Below, piece by piece: positions 22,486 to 30,149 of a stretch of DNA of 42,137 nt. This DNA is from Thermoflexia bacterium. GTDB taxonomy: Bacteria > Chloroflexota > Anaerolineae > B4-G1 > DUEL01. Positions within the stretch are counted from its first letter, which is position 1. Every line of letters begins with the position of its first letter. The stretch spans positions 7,171-49,307 of the forward strand of contig DUEL01000002.1 of NCBI GenBank assembly GCA_011192125.1, in the 5' to 3' direction. The position numbers and the translations under genes are program-made. The notes beneath the pieces were generated by a model that saw nothing but the letters and a program-made list of their open reading frames with translations, was not told the DNA's origin and did no database searches.

Positions 22486-24154
22486 CTACCCTACTGACCA
22501 CGCGGGCCCCCAGTTCCCGCACGGCTGCCTCCACCAGCTCATCCCTCACCGGCGGCTGGGGAGGCGGTGGGGCCGGACGGGGTGGATCGGACTTCACACC
22601 CTTGGGGATGAGTTCGCACCGGACCCGGATGGGGCGGTCGAACAGCCGTTCCAGGGCATCCTCCACCGCCCGGCGGTTGTTTTCCTCCGACACCTTACCC
22701 TGGTGGAAGGGGTACTGGAAGCCGAGCACCAGCGTTTCCCCCTCCACCCGCAGGGGACGCCCGGACCGCAGGAGGGCCTCCAAGGAGTGGTTGTGGGGGC
22801 GGATCACCTGCAGGAGGTCTGACCACCGTTCCTGGAACGCCTCCAGCGAGGGCATCCCCTCCGCAGGAGGTGCGGCCGGTGCAGGCTGCTGCGTGGGAAT
22901 CCCCCCCGTGGGGCGCGAAGGGGCCGGTGTAGGACGTCGAGTCGTCGGTCCCAACTGCGAGGCCTGCCGAGCTGGGGCGGCGGGTTGAGCGGGAGTAGTC
23001 GGAGGGGAGGTCTCTTTCCGGGTCGGTGGAACGGCGGTGGGGGTAGGGCCACCCCGATCCGGCTCGGCCTCCGGCGGCAGCGATGCCTCCACGAAGGCCA
23101 GTTCCAGCGGCAACTGGGGCTGCCAGGCGGCGCGGGCCTCCACCGCGGCCTCGTTGAACAGTCGGACCGCCCGGGCCAGTTGGCGCGGGTCGAAGCGGCG
23201 CGCCTGAGCCTGGAACGTCTCCCGCAGCCCTTCGGGGATGTGGAGCGGAGTCTCCTCCGAACCCAGGCGGGTGAGCAGAAGCCCCCGCAGGTGCTCCACC
23301 ACCTGTCGGGCAAACTGGCGGGGGTCGGTTCCCTCATTCACCACCCGGTTGATCAGGGCCAGCCCGCGGGCCGTATCCCCTTCAGCGAGGGCGTCCACCA
23401 ACCCCATCACCGCCTCCTCCGCCCCGGTCCCCAGCGCCGCCCGCACCACGTCGACGGTGATCCCCCCATCGGTGTAGGCGGCCAGCTGATCGAGAAGGCT
23501 CTCGGCGTCCCGCATACTGCCGGTCGCCTGACGGGCGATGAGGGCGAGGGCCTCCCGCTCGGCGATGATCCCCTCCCCCTGGACGATCCGCTCCAGCCGC
23601 TCAACGATCGTATCCAGGGGGATGCGGCGGAAGTCGAACCGCTGGCAACGGGAGTGGATGGTCGGCGGGATGCGGTGCGGCTCGGTGGTCGCCAGGACGA
23701 AGATGGCGTGAGGCGGGGGCTCCTCCAGGGTCTTGAGGAGGGCGTTGAAAGCGGCGTTGGAGAGCATATGGACCTCGTCGATGACGTACACCTTGTAGCG
23801 GGCCACGTTGGGCCGGAAACCGACCCGCTCCCGCAGTTCGCGCACGTCGTCCACACCGGTGTTGGAGGCGGCGTCGATCTCGATCAGGTCCATCAGCCGC
23901 CCCTCGTTAATCGCCTGACAGATGGCGCACTCGTTGCAGGGCCGCTCGGCGGGATCGGAGGCCAGGCAGTTGACCGCCTTGGCCAGCAGGCGGGCGGTGG
24001 TCGTCTTGCCGGTGCCACGCGGGCCAGCGAAGAGGTAGGCGTGGTGGACCCGCCCCGAGTTGAGGGCGTTGCGCAGGGTGCGCACCACGTGCTCCTGCCC
24101 GACGACCTCCTCAAAGGTACGGGGCCGCCACTTGCGATACAGGGCCTGGGTCAT
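22442..24154 (-). CDS. dnaX: DNA polymerase III subunit tau (gamma/tau)
   Basis: The 570-residue clamp-loader ATPase starts MTQALYRKWRPRTFEEVVGQ. Walker A is GPRGTGKT (44-51), a C4 zinc module has cysteines near 63, 73, 76 and 79, Walker B is IDEVHML (about 125-131), and the SRC motif is at 168-170. After about residue 360 comes a long proline/threonine-rich linker, then a tau-like C-terminal domain (FQERWSDLLQVIRPHN, FQYPFHQGKVSEENNRRAVEDAL). The ATG at 24154 has AGGAG 6 bases upstream; the ATG at 24160 directly abuts it. No A-rich slippery run that would give a separate gamma form was seen. The final residues (NRRDAEGTEVSQV) come from a dispersed repeat. Confidence 0.97.
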   Translation of the reverse strand: MTQALYRKWRPRTFEEVVGQEHVVRTLRNALNSGRVHHAYLFAGPRGTGKTTTARLLAKAVNCLASDPAERPCNECAICQAINEGRLMDLIEIDAASNTGVDDVRELRERVGFRPNVARYKVYVIDEVHMLSNAAFNALLKTLEEPPPHAIFVLATTEPHRIPPTIHSRCQRFDFRRIPLDTIVERLERIVQGEGIIAEREALALIARQATGSMRDAESLLDQLAAYTDGGITVDVVRAALGTGAEEAVMGLVDALAEGDTARGLALINRVVNEGTDPRQFARQVVEHLRGLLLTRLGSEETPLHIPEGLRETFQAQARRFDPRQLARAVRLFNEAAVEARAAWQPQLPLELAFVEASLPPEAEPDRGGPTPTAVPPTRKETSPPTTPAQPAAPARQASQLGPTTRRPTPAPSRPTGGIPTQQPAPAAPPAEGMPSLEAFQERWSDLLQVIRPHNHSLEALLRSGRPLRVEGETLVLGFQYPFHQGKVSEENNRRAVEDALERLFDRPIRVRCELIPKGVKSDPPRPAPPPPQPPVRDELVEAAVRELGARVVSRVDNRRDAEGTEVSQV

Positions 24155-24199
24155 CTCCATCTCCTGTTGGGACCGTCCTCTGAATCCGTGCCCCCGTCT

Positions 24200-24228
24200 A
24201 GTCTAACATCAATGGAGGGGTAGCGCAA
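24200..24228 (-). promoter_or_regulatory. Putative promoter of the dnaX run
   Basis: On the minus strand TTGCGC (24228-24223), a 17-base spacer and TAGACT (24205-24200) stand about 46 bases upstream of the dnaX ATG. The match is moderate. Confidence 0.45.
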
Positions 24229-24249
24229 CCCTCCCGTGTGGGGCAAGCA

Positions 24250-24280
24250 GGTGCGACGCACCTTCGAGGCGCGTCGCACC
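24250..24280. terminator. Hairpin between the cupin gene end and dnaX
   Basis: GGTGCGACGC (24250-24259) and GCGTCGCACC (24271-24280) are perfect 10-base arms around an 11-base loop. It lies just past the cupin gene's stop (at 24299, minus strand) and upstream of the dnaX promoter. No T-run follows, so it is a terminator-like stem or a repeat rather than a classical terminator. Confidence 0.5.
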
Positions 24281-24298
24281 GATATCGGCGATGAGAGG

Positions 24299-24970
24299 TC
24301 AACCCAGAGGGTCGATCCGGGCCAACCGTACCAGAACGGCGTCCTGTGTGGTGGTGAGCATGTACGACGTCCCTTGCGGCACCACCGTCAGTTCGTCGGC
24401 GCGGAGGGCAAGGGTCCCCCGCTCGGTCTGAACGATCACGGTGCCGCTGAGGGTGACCAGGAGAGTATCGTGCTCGGCCACCTCCGGGAGCGGCCAAGGC
24501 CCCTCCCCCCGGGCCACCTGGACGACAGCGTCCTCCACCCGGGCGACGGTCTGTGGCTCGAAGGGGGCGGGCAGGTGCTGGGCAGCGTCGCGTAGGCTGA
24601 CTCGCTGTGGACCGGGCTCGGTCGTCCCATACAGCCGGAACCGACCGTTCTTCCGGTTGGGAAGTGCGGTACAACGGACCAGGATGACGGTGGAGCGGAG
24701 GGGGGAACTGGATCGGTGGGCCAGTCCCTTGCGGACCACCGCCAGTTCCCCCGGTCGCAACCGCACCTTTCCCTGCTCACTTTCCAGGAGGATGACGCCC
24801 TTATGGACCCAGAACAACTCATCCTGGTCCAGGTGCCGATGCCAGGCCAGGATCCCTTGGCAGAGATAGAGGCTCACCGTCAGGTCGCCGACGGTGGCCA
24901 GGTCGATCATCGAGAACGGCTCGGTCAATCGCTGAGCAGCGTCCTCCAGACGCAGTTTCTCCAGGCGCAT
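24299..24970 (-). CDS. Double-cupin protein
   Basis: This 223-residue protein contains two cupin folds. In the first (about 25-100), WHRHLDQDELFWVHKG gives the usual His-x-His and Glu metal ligands, and the second motif PGELAVVRKGLAHRSSS gives the final His. In the second fold (about 145-220) VAEHDTLLVTLSGTVIV and ADELTVVPQGTSYML keep the shape but have lost most metal ligands, so it is probably structural. Small cupins of this kind are often sugar-binding, isomerase or regulatory proteins; the role is unknown. It starts 12 bases after the slipin gene stop and is likely co-transcribed with it. Confidence 0.85.
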   Translation of the reverse strand: MRLEKLRLEDAAQRLTEPFSMIDLATVGDLTVSLYLCQGILAWHRHLDQDELFWVHKGVILLESEQGKVRLRPGELAVVRKGLAHRSSSPLRSTVILVRCTALPNRKNGRFRLYGTTEPGPQRVSLRDAAQHLPAPFEPQTVARVEDAVVQVARGEGPWPLPEVAEHDTLLVTLSGTVIVQTERGTLALRADELTVVPQGTSYMLTTTQDAVLVRLARIDPLG

Positions 24971-24982
24971 CCTTTGCCTGTC

Positions 24983-25780
24983 CTACCCTCGGCCCGTCTT
25001 CCCCGAGGCCGTGCGCTCGAAAAAGTCAGCCAGGCCACGGAGGAACTCGATCGGCACGGGGAAGATGATGGTCGAGTTCTTCTCCACGGCGATCTCGGTC
25101 AGGGTCTGGAGGTAGCGCAACTGGATAGCGGCTGGCACCTCGCCGATCGTCTTCGCCGCCTCGGCCAGCGTCTGGGCCGCCTGGTACTCGCCCTCGGCAT
25201 GGATGATCTTGGCCCGCTTCTCCCGCTCCGCCTCTGCCTGTCGGGCCATCGCCCGCTGCATCGTCTGCGGCAGTTCGACGTCCTTGATCTCGACGATGCT
25301 GACCTTGATCCCCCACGGCTCGGTCTGCTCGTCGATGATATGTTGCAACTGATTGTTGATCTTCTCCCGATGAGCCAGCAGTTCGTCCAGCTCCGACTGA
25401 CCGATGACGTTCCGCAGGGAGGTCTGGGCGATCTGCCAGGTGGCCCGTCGGTAGTCCTCCACCTGAACGATGGCGCTCTCCGGGTCGATGACCCGGAAGT
25501 AGGCGACGGCGTTGACCTTGACGGTGACGTTGTCGTTGGTGATGCACTCCTGGGCGGGGATGTCCAGCGTCACCACCCGCAGGTCCACCTTGACCATCCG
25601 GTCGATGAAGGGGATAATGAAGAACAACCCTGGTCCCTTGGCTCCGACCAGCCGGCCCAGGCGGAAGATCACGCCTCGCTCGTACTCCTGGACCACCTTG
25701 ATCGAGGCGCTGGCGATGGCGATCAGAAAGAGGACCCCCAGCCCGATGATACAACCGAGCGTTCCAATCAAAGGCTCCAT
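24983..25780 (-). CDS. Slipin/stomatin-like SPFH membrane protein
   Basis: The 265-residue protein has an N-terminal hydrophobic segment (about 4-27) that probably dips into the membrane. A complete SPFH/band-7 domain follows ([47 protein letters not shown], then [23 protein letters not shown]). A coiled-coil and C-terminal oligomerisation region ends in [21 protein letters not shown]. Slipins form large ring or cage assemblies in membranes and are often paired with NfeD-type proteins; no NfeD gene is present here. A GAGGAGG site precedes the ATG. The promoter at 25835-25863 drives it together with the cupin gene. Confidence 0.95.
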   Translation of the reverse strand: MEPLIGTLGCIIGLGVLFLIAIASASIKVVQEYERGVIFRLGRLVGAKGPGLFFIIPFIDRMVKVDLRVVTLDIPAQECITNDNVTVKVNAVAYFRVIDPESAIVQVEDYRRATWQIAQTSLRNVIGQSELDELLAHREKINNQLQHIIDEQTEPWGIKVSIVEIKDVELPQTMQRAMARQAEAEREKRAKIIHAEGEYQAAQTLAEAAKTIGEVPAAIQLRYLQTLTEIAVEKNSTIIFPVPIEFLRGLADFFERTASGKTGRG

Positions 25781-25834
25781 TGCGTCACCTCCTCTACTCC
25801 CTCTTCCAAGCGTGTAGCCATTGAGCCGTTAGGG

Positions 25835-25863
25835 ATTATACCTCGGAGGGAGGGGGGGCGCAA
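25835..25863 (-). promoter_or_regulatory. Promoter of the slipin-cupin operon
   Basis: On the minus strand TTGCGC (25863-25858), a 17-base spacer and TATAAT (25840-25835), 55 bases before the slipin ATG. Confidence 0.7.
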
Positions 25864-25898
25864 ACATCGGACGTTGCCTTTTCTCCCAGAAGGACGGC

Positions 25899-25926
25899 TT
25901 GACAGGCCGGTCCAAATGGCTAAACT
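25899..25926 (+). promoter_or_regulatory. Promoter upstream of the acyl-CoA ligase remnant
   Basis: TTGACA (25899-25904), a 16-base spacer and TAAACT (25921-25926), about 48 bases before the ATG at 25974. It is divergent from the slipin promoter. Confidence 0.6.
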
Positions 25927-25973
25927 GTACTTGTAAGCGTTTCTGGCCTGCCAGAGAGCCCGAAGGGACACTG

Positions 25974-26369
25974 ATGGATCGGGAGAGCCCCTGGCTGCAA
26001 TTCTACGAGCCCCACGCCCCCGCCCACCTCGATTACCTTCGGACCACCCTGCCCATCCTGCTGAGAGAGACCGCCCGGGAACGGCCCAACCATCCGGCGA
26101 TGGTCTTCAAGGGCACGGCGATCTCCTACCGCGCCTTCGACGAGGTCGCGGGCCGGCTGGCAGCGGCGTTGCGGGGGTTGGGGAAGGGGGAACGGGTCAA
26201 GGTCCACGTCGTGCTCAAAGAAGGGGAAACGGCCACCGAGGAGGAGATCATCACCTTCTGCCGGGAGCAGTTGGCCCTCTATAAGATCCCCAAGTTCGTC
26301 GAGTTCCGCACGGAGTTGCCCAAGACACTGGTGGGCAAGGTCCTGCGGCGCGCATTGCAGGAAATGTGA
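25974..26369 (+). pseudogene. Acyl-CoA ligase (AMP-binding) remnant with in-frame internal deletion
   Basis: The frame codes for 131 residues. The first 75 or so ([45 protein letters not shown]) match the N-terminus of long-chain fatty acyl-CoA ligases. The last 55 or so ([48 protein letters not shown]) match the extreme C-terminus, including the catalytic lysine motif [11 protein letters not shown]. The whole adenylation core, roughly 400 residues with the P-loop-like YTSGTTG motif, is missing, and the two ends are joined in frame near 26205. It cannot be an active ligase. The promoter and start region are intact (GAAGGGACACTG before the ATG). It probably once headed the beta-oxidation genes found at 30150-33849. 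Confidence 0.85.
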
Positions 26370-26446
26370 GGAGGGACTCATCTCTAACGTGTTGCCTCCC
26401 CGGCAGGCTCCCGGCCCGCGGGAAGCGCACTAAAGGGGGAACTAAA

Positions 26447-27958
26447 ATGGACGGGAAGCGAAGGCTTGCACTCGGGACCGCGGGCGGGCTGGCCTTGTTG
26501 GTACTCGGAGCGGTATTTCTTCTTCTCTCCACGCCTGCCATCGCCGCGTCCGCCACGCGCTACGTGGCAACCACTGGCGAGGACAGTTCGAACGACTGCC
26601 TTGACAGCGGCGCTCCGTGTGCCACCATCCAGCGTGCGGTGAGCCAGGCCAACGCCGGCGACGAGATCCGGGTGGCCCAGGGGGTCTACACCGACCTCCA
26701 CGTCATCGGCGGGATCACCTCCGTCGTCCGCGTCGACAGGGACCTCACCATCCGGGGAGGATATACGACCACGGATTGGAGCGTGGCCCATCCGTTGACC
26801 CAGCCGACGATCATCGACGCCCAGGGGCAGGGACGGGGCGTTGTCATCATCCAGGACATCTCGACCACGCTGGAGGGACTGCGGATCACCAACGGCGCTG
26901 CCTTCCGCGGCGCAGGCGTCCAGGCTAGTGCGGGAGCCCAGGTCACCATCAGCGGGTGCTGGGTCTACAACAACAGGGCCGAGCGATATAGCGGGGGGAT
27001 CCACGTCTACAGCGGGAGCCTCACCCTGACCAACAGCTACATCTACAGCAACACGGCTGGCTGGGACGGGGGCGGGGTCAACGTCTCCTACAGCCGCGGC
27101 AGGCTGGTAGGCAACTCCATCTACAGCAACACGGCAGTTTTATACAACGCTGGCGGAGTCTACCTCAACTACGCGAGTCACGTCATCCTTGAGGACAACC
27201 ATGTCTACAGCAACACAGCCAGCTATTTCGGCGGGGGGGTCTACCTCTGGACCAGCAACGATGTCACTATGACGGGCAACTACATCCACGGCAACGCGGC
27301 TGGCCATTCCGGCGGCGGGGTCTACCTCACGCATAGCGGTGACGTCTCGCTGGCTGGCAACCACGTTTACAGCAACACGGCTCAAGGTGGCGGCGGCGTT
27401 TACGTCAACCAAAGTAGCGACGTCACAATGACGAACAACCTGGTGGTGGAAAACCGGCTCACCTCCCCATCGGGTTGGGGGACGGCTCTCTCATTGTATG
27501 GATCCAGCGTCCGTCTCCTACACGGTACTATCGCCCACAACACCGGAGGTTTGGGAGGGGGGATCGCGGTAGAGAACAATTCTACCCTCTGGGTAACCAA
27601 TACCATCCTGGTCAGTCACACTGTGGGCATCACGGTGGCGGCGGGCAGCACCGCCACGCTGGAGGCCACCCTTTGGGGGAGCGGGGCCTGGGCCAACATC
27701 GCCGACACGGGTGGGGATGGGACCATCGTCCGGACGAGGGACATCCGGGGCGACCCCGACTTCGTGGACCCCGACGGGGGAGACTACCACATCGGCGACT
27801 TCTCGGCGGCTGCGGGCGCGGGCGTGGACGCCGGGGTGACCACCGACATCGACGGCGACCCCCGGCCGATCCCCGCCGGAACTCCCCCCGACCTGGGCGC
27901 CGACGAGATCCACCAGCACAGGGTCTACCTCCCGCTGGTGATGAAGCGCTTTCCGTAG
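26447..27958 (+). CDS. Secreted right-handed parallel beta-helix protein 1
   Basis: The 503-residue protein has a signal peptide (basic MDGKRRLA, hydrophobic core, then TPAIAASA). A CSLREA/pectate-lyase-like start follows (YVATTGEDSSNDCLDSGAPCATIQRAVSQANAGDEIRVAQGVYTD). A long stretch of 26-28-residue repeats of the form NxxYSNTAxxxGGGVYL follows, at about residues 190-325. Each repeat is one turn of a right-handed beta-helix. The end contains FVDPDGGDYHIGDFSAA and GADEIHQHRVYLPLVMKRFP, a C-terminus seen in many Chloroflexota exported proteins. Such proteins are adhesins, polysaccharide-binding proteins or lyases; no catalytic residues can be assigned. The ATG at 26447 is preceded by GGGGGAACTAAA. 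A similar protein is encoded at 28527. Confidence 0.85.
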   Translation: MDGKRRLALGTAGGLALLVLGAVFLLLSTPAIAASATRYVATTGEDSSNDCLDSGAPCATIQRAVSQANAGDEIRVAQGVYTDLHVIGGITSVVRVDRDLTIRGGYTTTDWSVAHPLTQPTIIDAQGQGRGVVIIQDISTTLEGLRITNGAAFRGAGVQASAGAQVTISGCWVYNNRAERYSGGIHVYSGSLTLTNSYIYSNTAGWDGGGVNVSYSRGRLVGNSIYSNTAVLYNAGGVYLNYASHVILEDNHVYSNTASYFGGGVYLWTSNDVTMTGNYIHGNAAGHSGGGVYLTHSGDVSLAGNHVYSNTAQGGGGVYVNQSSDVTMTNNLVVENRLTSPSGWGTALSLYGSSVRLLHGTIAHNTGGLGGGIAVENNSTLWVTNTILVSHTVGITVAAGSTATLEATLWGSGAWANIADTGGDGTIVRTRDIRGDPDFVDPDGGDYHIGDFSAAAGAGVDAGVTTDIDGDPRPIPAGTPPDLGADEIHQHRVYLPLVMKRFP

Positions 27959-28015
27959 CGCTCCGGGCGGGCGCGTACATAACGCCCTTTCATAAAAACA
28001 GATCCTCGGGAACTG

Positions 28016-28492
28016 ATGGATTTCCGGATCGCTGTTAAGAAAAACAAACAGTTCGTGAAAGTAAGCGGCGGCATGCCCGCCGTGAGCCTCGGCCTCGGTT
28101 TGATCCTGCTCGTCCTCCAGGTCCCGCTCGCCCGCCTCCTCCTATCGCGGGGGATGGCCCGGGACGTTCTCCTGGTATGGCTGCTGACCGAAGGTTTCTT
28201 CGGCGTGGTCGCTTACGTCGTCGCCTCGTGGCATCCGTTCCGGATCTTCCTGTTGAAGGATGAAGAGAGAGACCGGTTGGTGTTCTTCGCCGCCCCCGGC
28301 TGCTGGCGGGGGAAGGTCTATCCCCTGCACCGCGTCTCTGGCTTCCTGGTGGAGGACCGGGGGGAGGGGATGGGAAGACTCTACGTACTGGCGGGGGGAA
28401 GACACCGGGTTTTCGACGCCAACCTCCACTTGCTGAGGGCTCTGGCCTCGAAGGCGGCGGAGGCGTTCGGTGTGGAGATCCGGTACGATTGA
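28016..28492 (+). CDS. Small membrane protein of unknown function
   Basis: A 158-residue protein with two membrane segments (about 22-44 and 50-70, AVSLGLGLILLVLQVPLARLLL and VLLVWLLTEGFFGVVAYVVA) and a soluble C-terminal half. That half includes LVFFAAPGCWRGKVYPLHRVSGFLVEDRGEGMGRLYVLAGG, which looks like a small beta-rich, PH-like fold. The start MDFRIAVKKNKQF is basic and the upstream ribosome site is weak. It sits between two beta-helix genes on the same strand. I do not recognise the family. Confidence 0.6.
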   Translation: MDFRIAVKKNKQFVKVSGGMPAVSLGLGLILLVLQVPLARLLLSRGMARDVLLVWLLTEGFFGVVAYVVASWHPFRIFLLKDEERDRLVFFAAPGCWRGKVYPLHRVSGFLVEDRGEGMGRLYVLAGGRHRVFDANLHLLRALASKAAEAFGVEIRYD

Positions 28493-28526
28493 GCCTTCTT
28501 ATCATTAACGTGTAGGAGAAGTAGAA

Positions 28527-30047
28527 ATGACGTCCCACAAATTTACGTCCGTTGTCCTCAGCCTGAGCATCGGCGGCCTGCTCTTGGTCGGGGCGATCCT
28601 GCTCTTGTCCGGCCCGCTCCCCACCGCCCACGCGGCCTCCAACGTCCTCTTCGTCAAGCCGGGCGGAACCGGCGTCGAGTGTTCTCAGACCAACCCCTGC
28701 GACCTCCAAACCGCCCTCTCCCAGGCCAACGACGGCGACGCCATCTATCTGGCCCAGGGCACCTACACCGGCACCGGCGCTGCCGTGATCACCATCACCA
28801 AGAGCATCACCCTCTACGGCGGGTGGAACACCTCTTATACCGAGCGCAACCCCGAAATGTACCCGAGCCGCCTTGACGGGGAGGGAACGCGACGGGTAGT
28901 CTTCATCACCGGCACCGTCACGCCGACTATAGACGGCTTCATCATCACCGGAGGTAACGCCACCGGCCTTGGCGGCAGCCTCTTCGGCTCGGATGCCGGT
29001 GGGGGGATATACAGTTACGCGGCTGCTCCGGTGATCCAGAACAACACCATTACCGACAACATCGCCTCCGCGCAGGCTGGAATACGAGCGATGGGCGGGG
29101 GCATCTACATTCAACCTGCGAACGGCACCGCCTTCATCCGTAGCAACCGCATCATCAGCAACACAGCCGGCATCGGCGTTCAGCAGGCCGAAGGTGGCGG
29201 GATCTTCCTATACGGCCCGGTCCAGGTGCAGGCCAACCATTTCGAAGAAAACACAGCCTGTCGGGGATGCACCTATGCTTATGGGGGAGGCATATGCGTA
29301 GGGTGGACCACCAAAGGGACCGAAATTGCAGATAACGTTTTCGTGGGCAACCAAGCGTCGAGCGGAGGGGGCATCCATCTCTTCTGGAGCGCGGTGCGGG
29401 TCGTCAGCAACACCGTCTACGACAACCGAGCCAGGTGGGGCGGCGGGATGTATTCTCACTACGATCTAGGCTCCGTCGTGGAGGCCAACGAGGTGGTCAG
29501 CAACACGGCTTCTTCAAGGGGCGGAGGGATCACGATCTACATCGCCGCCGGAGGTGCGCGGCCCCAGGTCATCAACAATATCATCGCGAGAAACGAGGCG
29601 GTGGAACAGGGCGGGGGGCTCTACGCCTGGAGCGACTGGCACATCTCCTCCGTTACCCTTACCCACAACACACTGGTGGATAACGGTGAGGGTGTGGTCG
29701 CCGGCAACCATATGACCATCACGATGGTCAACAACATCCTGGTCAGCCACACCGTCGGCATCACGCTCGATGGCTCCAGCGGCAACGTCTTTCCCGACCA
29801 CACGCTCTTCTGGGCCAACAGCGACGACGGCATACGGGGGACCAACCCCGTGGACGGTGATCCCGCCTTTGTGGACCCCGGAAGCGATGACTATCACATC
29901 GGCCCCGGCTCGGCCGCCATCGGCCGGGGGGTGGACGCCGGGGTGACGACCGACTTCGACGGGGAGGGACGCGTCGGCGCGCCGGACCTGGGGGCGGACG
30001 AGTACGTGACCTATACTTACCTGCCGCTGACGGTGAGGAACTACTGA
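28527..30047 (+). CDS. Secreted right-handed parallel beta-helix protein 2
   Basis: The 506-residue protein has a signal peptide (MTSHKFTSVVLSLSIGG to AHAAS). It has the same layout as the protein at 26447: VLFVKPGGTGVECSQTNPCDLQTALSQANDGDAIYLAQGTYTG, irregular beta-helix turns with GGGIY/GGGIH repeats and SNT motifs, then FVDPGSDDYHIGPGSAAIGRGVDAGV and LGADEYVTYTYLPLTVRNY. The shared ends but different repeats suggest an old duplication. GTAGGAGAAGTAGAA precedes the ATG. It is likely a cell-surface protein binding or modifying a polysaccharide; no active-site residues are evident. Confidence 0.85.
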   Translation: MTSHKFTSVVLSLSIGGLLLVGAILLLSGPLPTAHAASNVLFVKPGGTGVECSQTNPCDLQTALSQANDGDAIYLAQGTYTGTGAAVITITKSITLYGGWNTSYTERNPEMYPSRLDGEGTRRVVFITGTVTPTIDGFIITGGNATGLGGSLFGSDAGGGIYSYAAAPVIQNNTITDNIASAQAGIRAMGGGIYIQPANGTAFIRSNRIISNTAGIGVQQAEGGGIFLYGPVQVQANHFEENTACRGCTYAYGGGICVGWTTKGTEIADNVFVGNQASSGGGIHLFWSAVRVVSNTVYDNRARWGGGMYSHYDLGSVVEANEVVSNTASSRGGGITIYIAAGGARPQVINNIIARNEAVEQGGGLYAWSDWHISSVTLTHNTLVDNGEGVVAGNHMTITMVNNILVSHTVGITLDGSSGNVFPDHTLFWANSDDGIRGTNPVDGDPAFVDPGSDDYHIGPGSAAIGRGVDAGVTTDFDGEGRVGAPDLGADEYVTYTYLPLTVRNY

Positions 30048-30057
30048 TGGGAAGGGA

Positions 30058-30089
30058 GCCTCCCGCAGGTTAGGGAACCTGCGGGAGGC
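30058..30089. repeat. Palindromic repeat with CTCCCGCAGGTT arms, copy 2
   Basis: GCCTCCCGCAGGTT (30058-30071), an AGGG loop and AACCTGCGGGAGGC (30076-30089) give a perfect 14-base-pair stem just past the beta-helix gene stop. The same sequence occurs at 17156-17188. It could also end transcription, though no T-run follows. Confidence 0.8.
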
Positions 30090-30149
30090 GGCAAACCACT
30101 CAAGCAACACGCAATGCGTGACAGGTGATACTTGAAAGGAGGACTCGCT

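Noticed and set aside
22442..24154. A programmed frameshift site giving a separate gamma form of DnaX
   Set aside because: No A-rich slippery heptamer or poly-A run was found in the linker region; the frame is open to the C-terminus.
25974..26369. The short ligase-like frame as an intact small acyl carrier or CoA-binding gene
   Set aside because: Both halves align to the extreme ends of acyl-CoA ligases, so deletion explains it better than a separate family.
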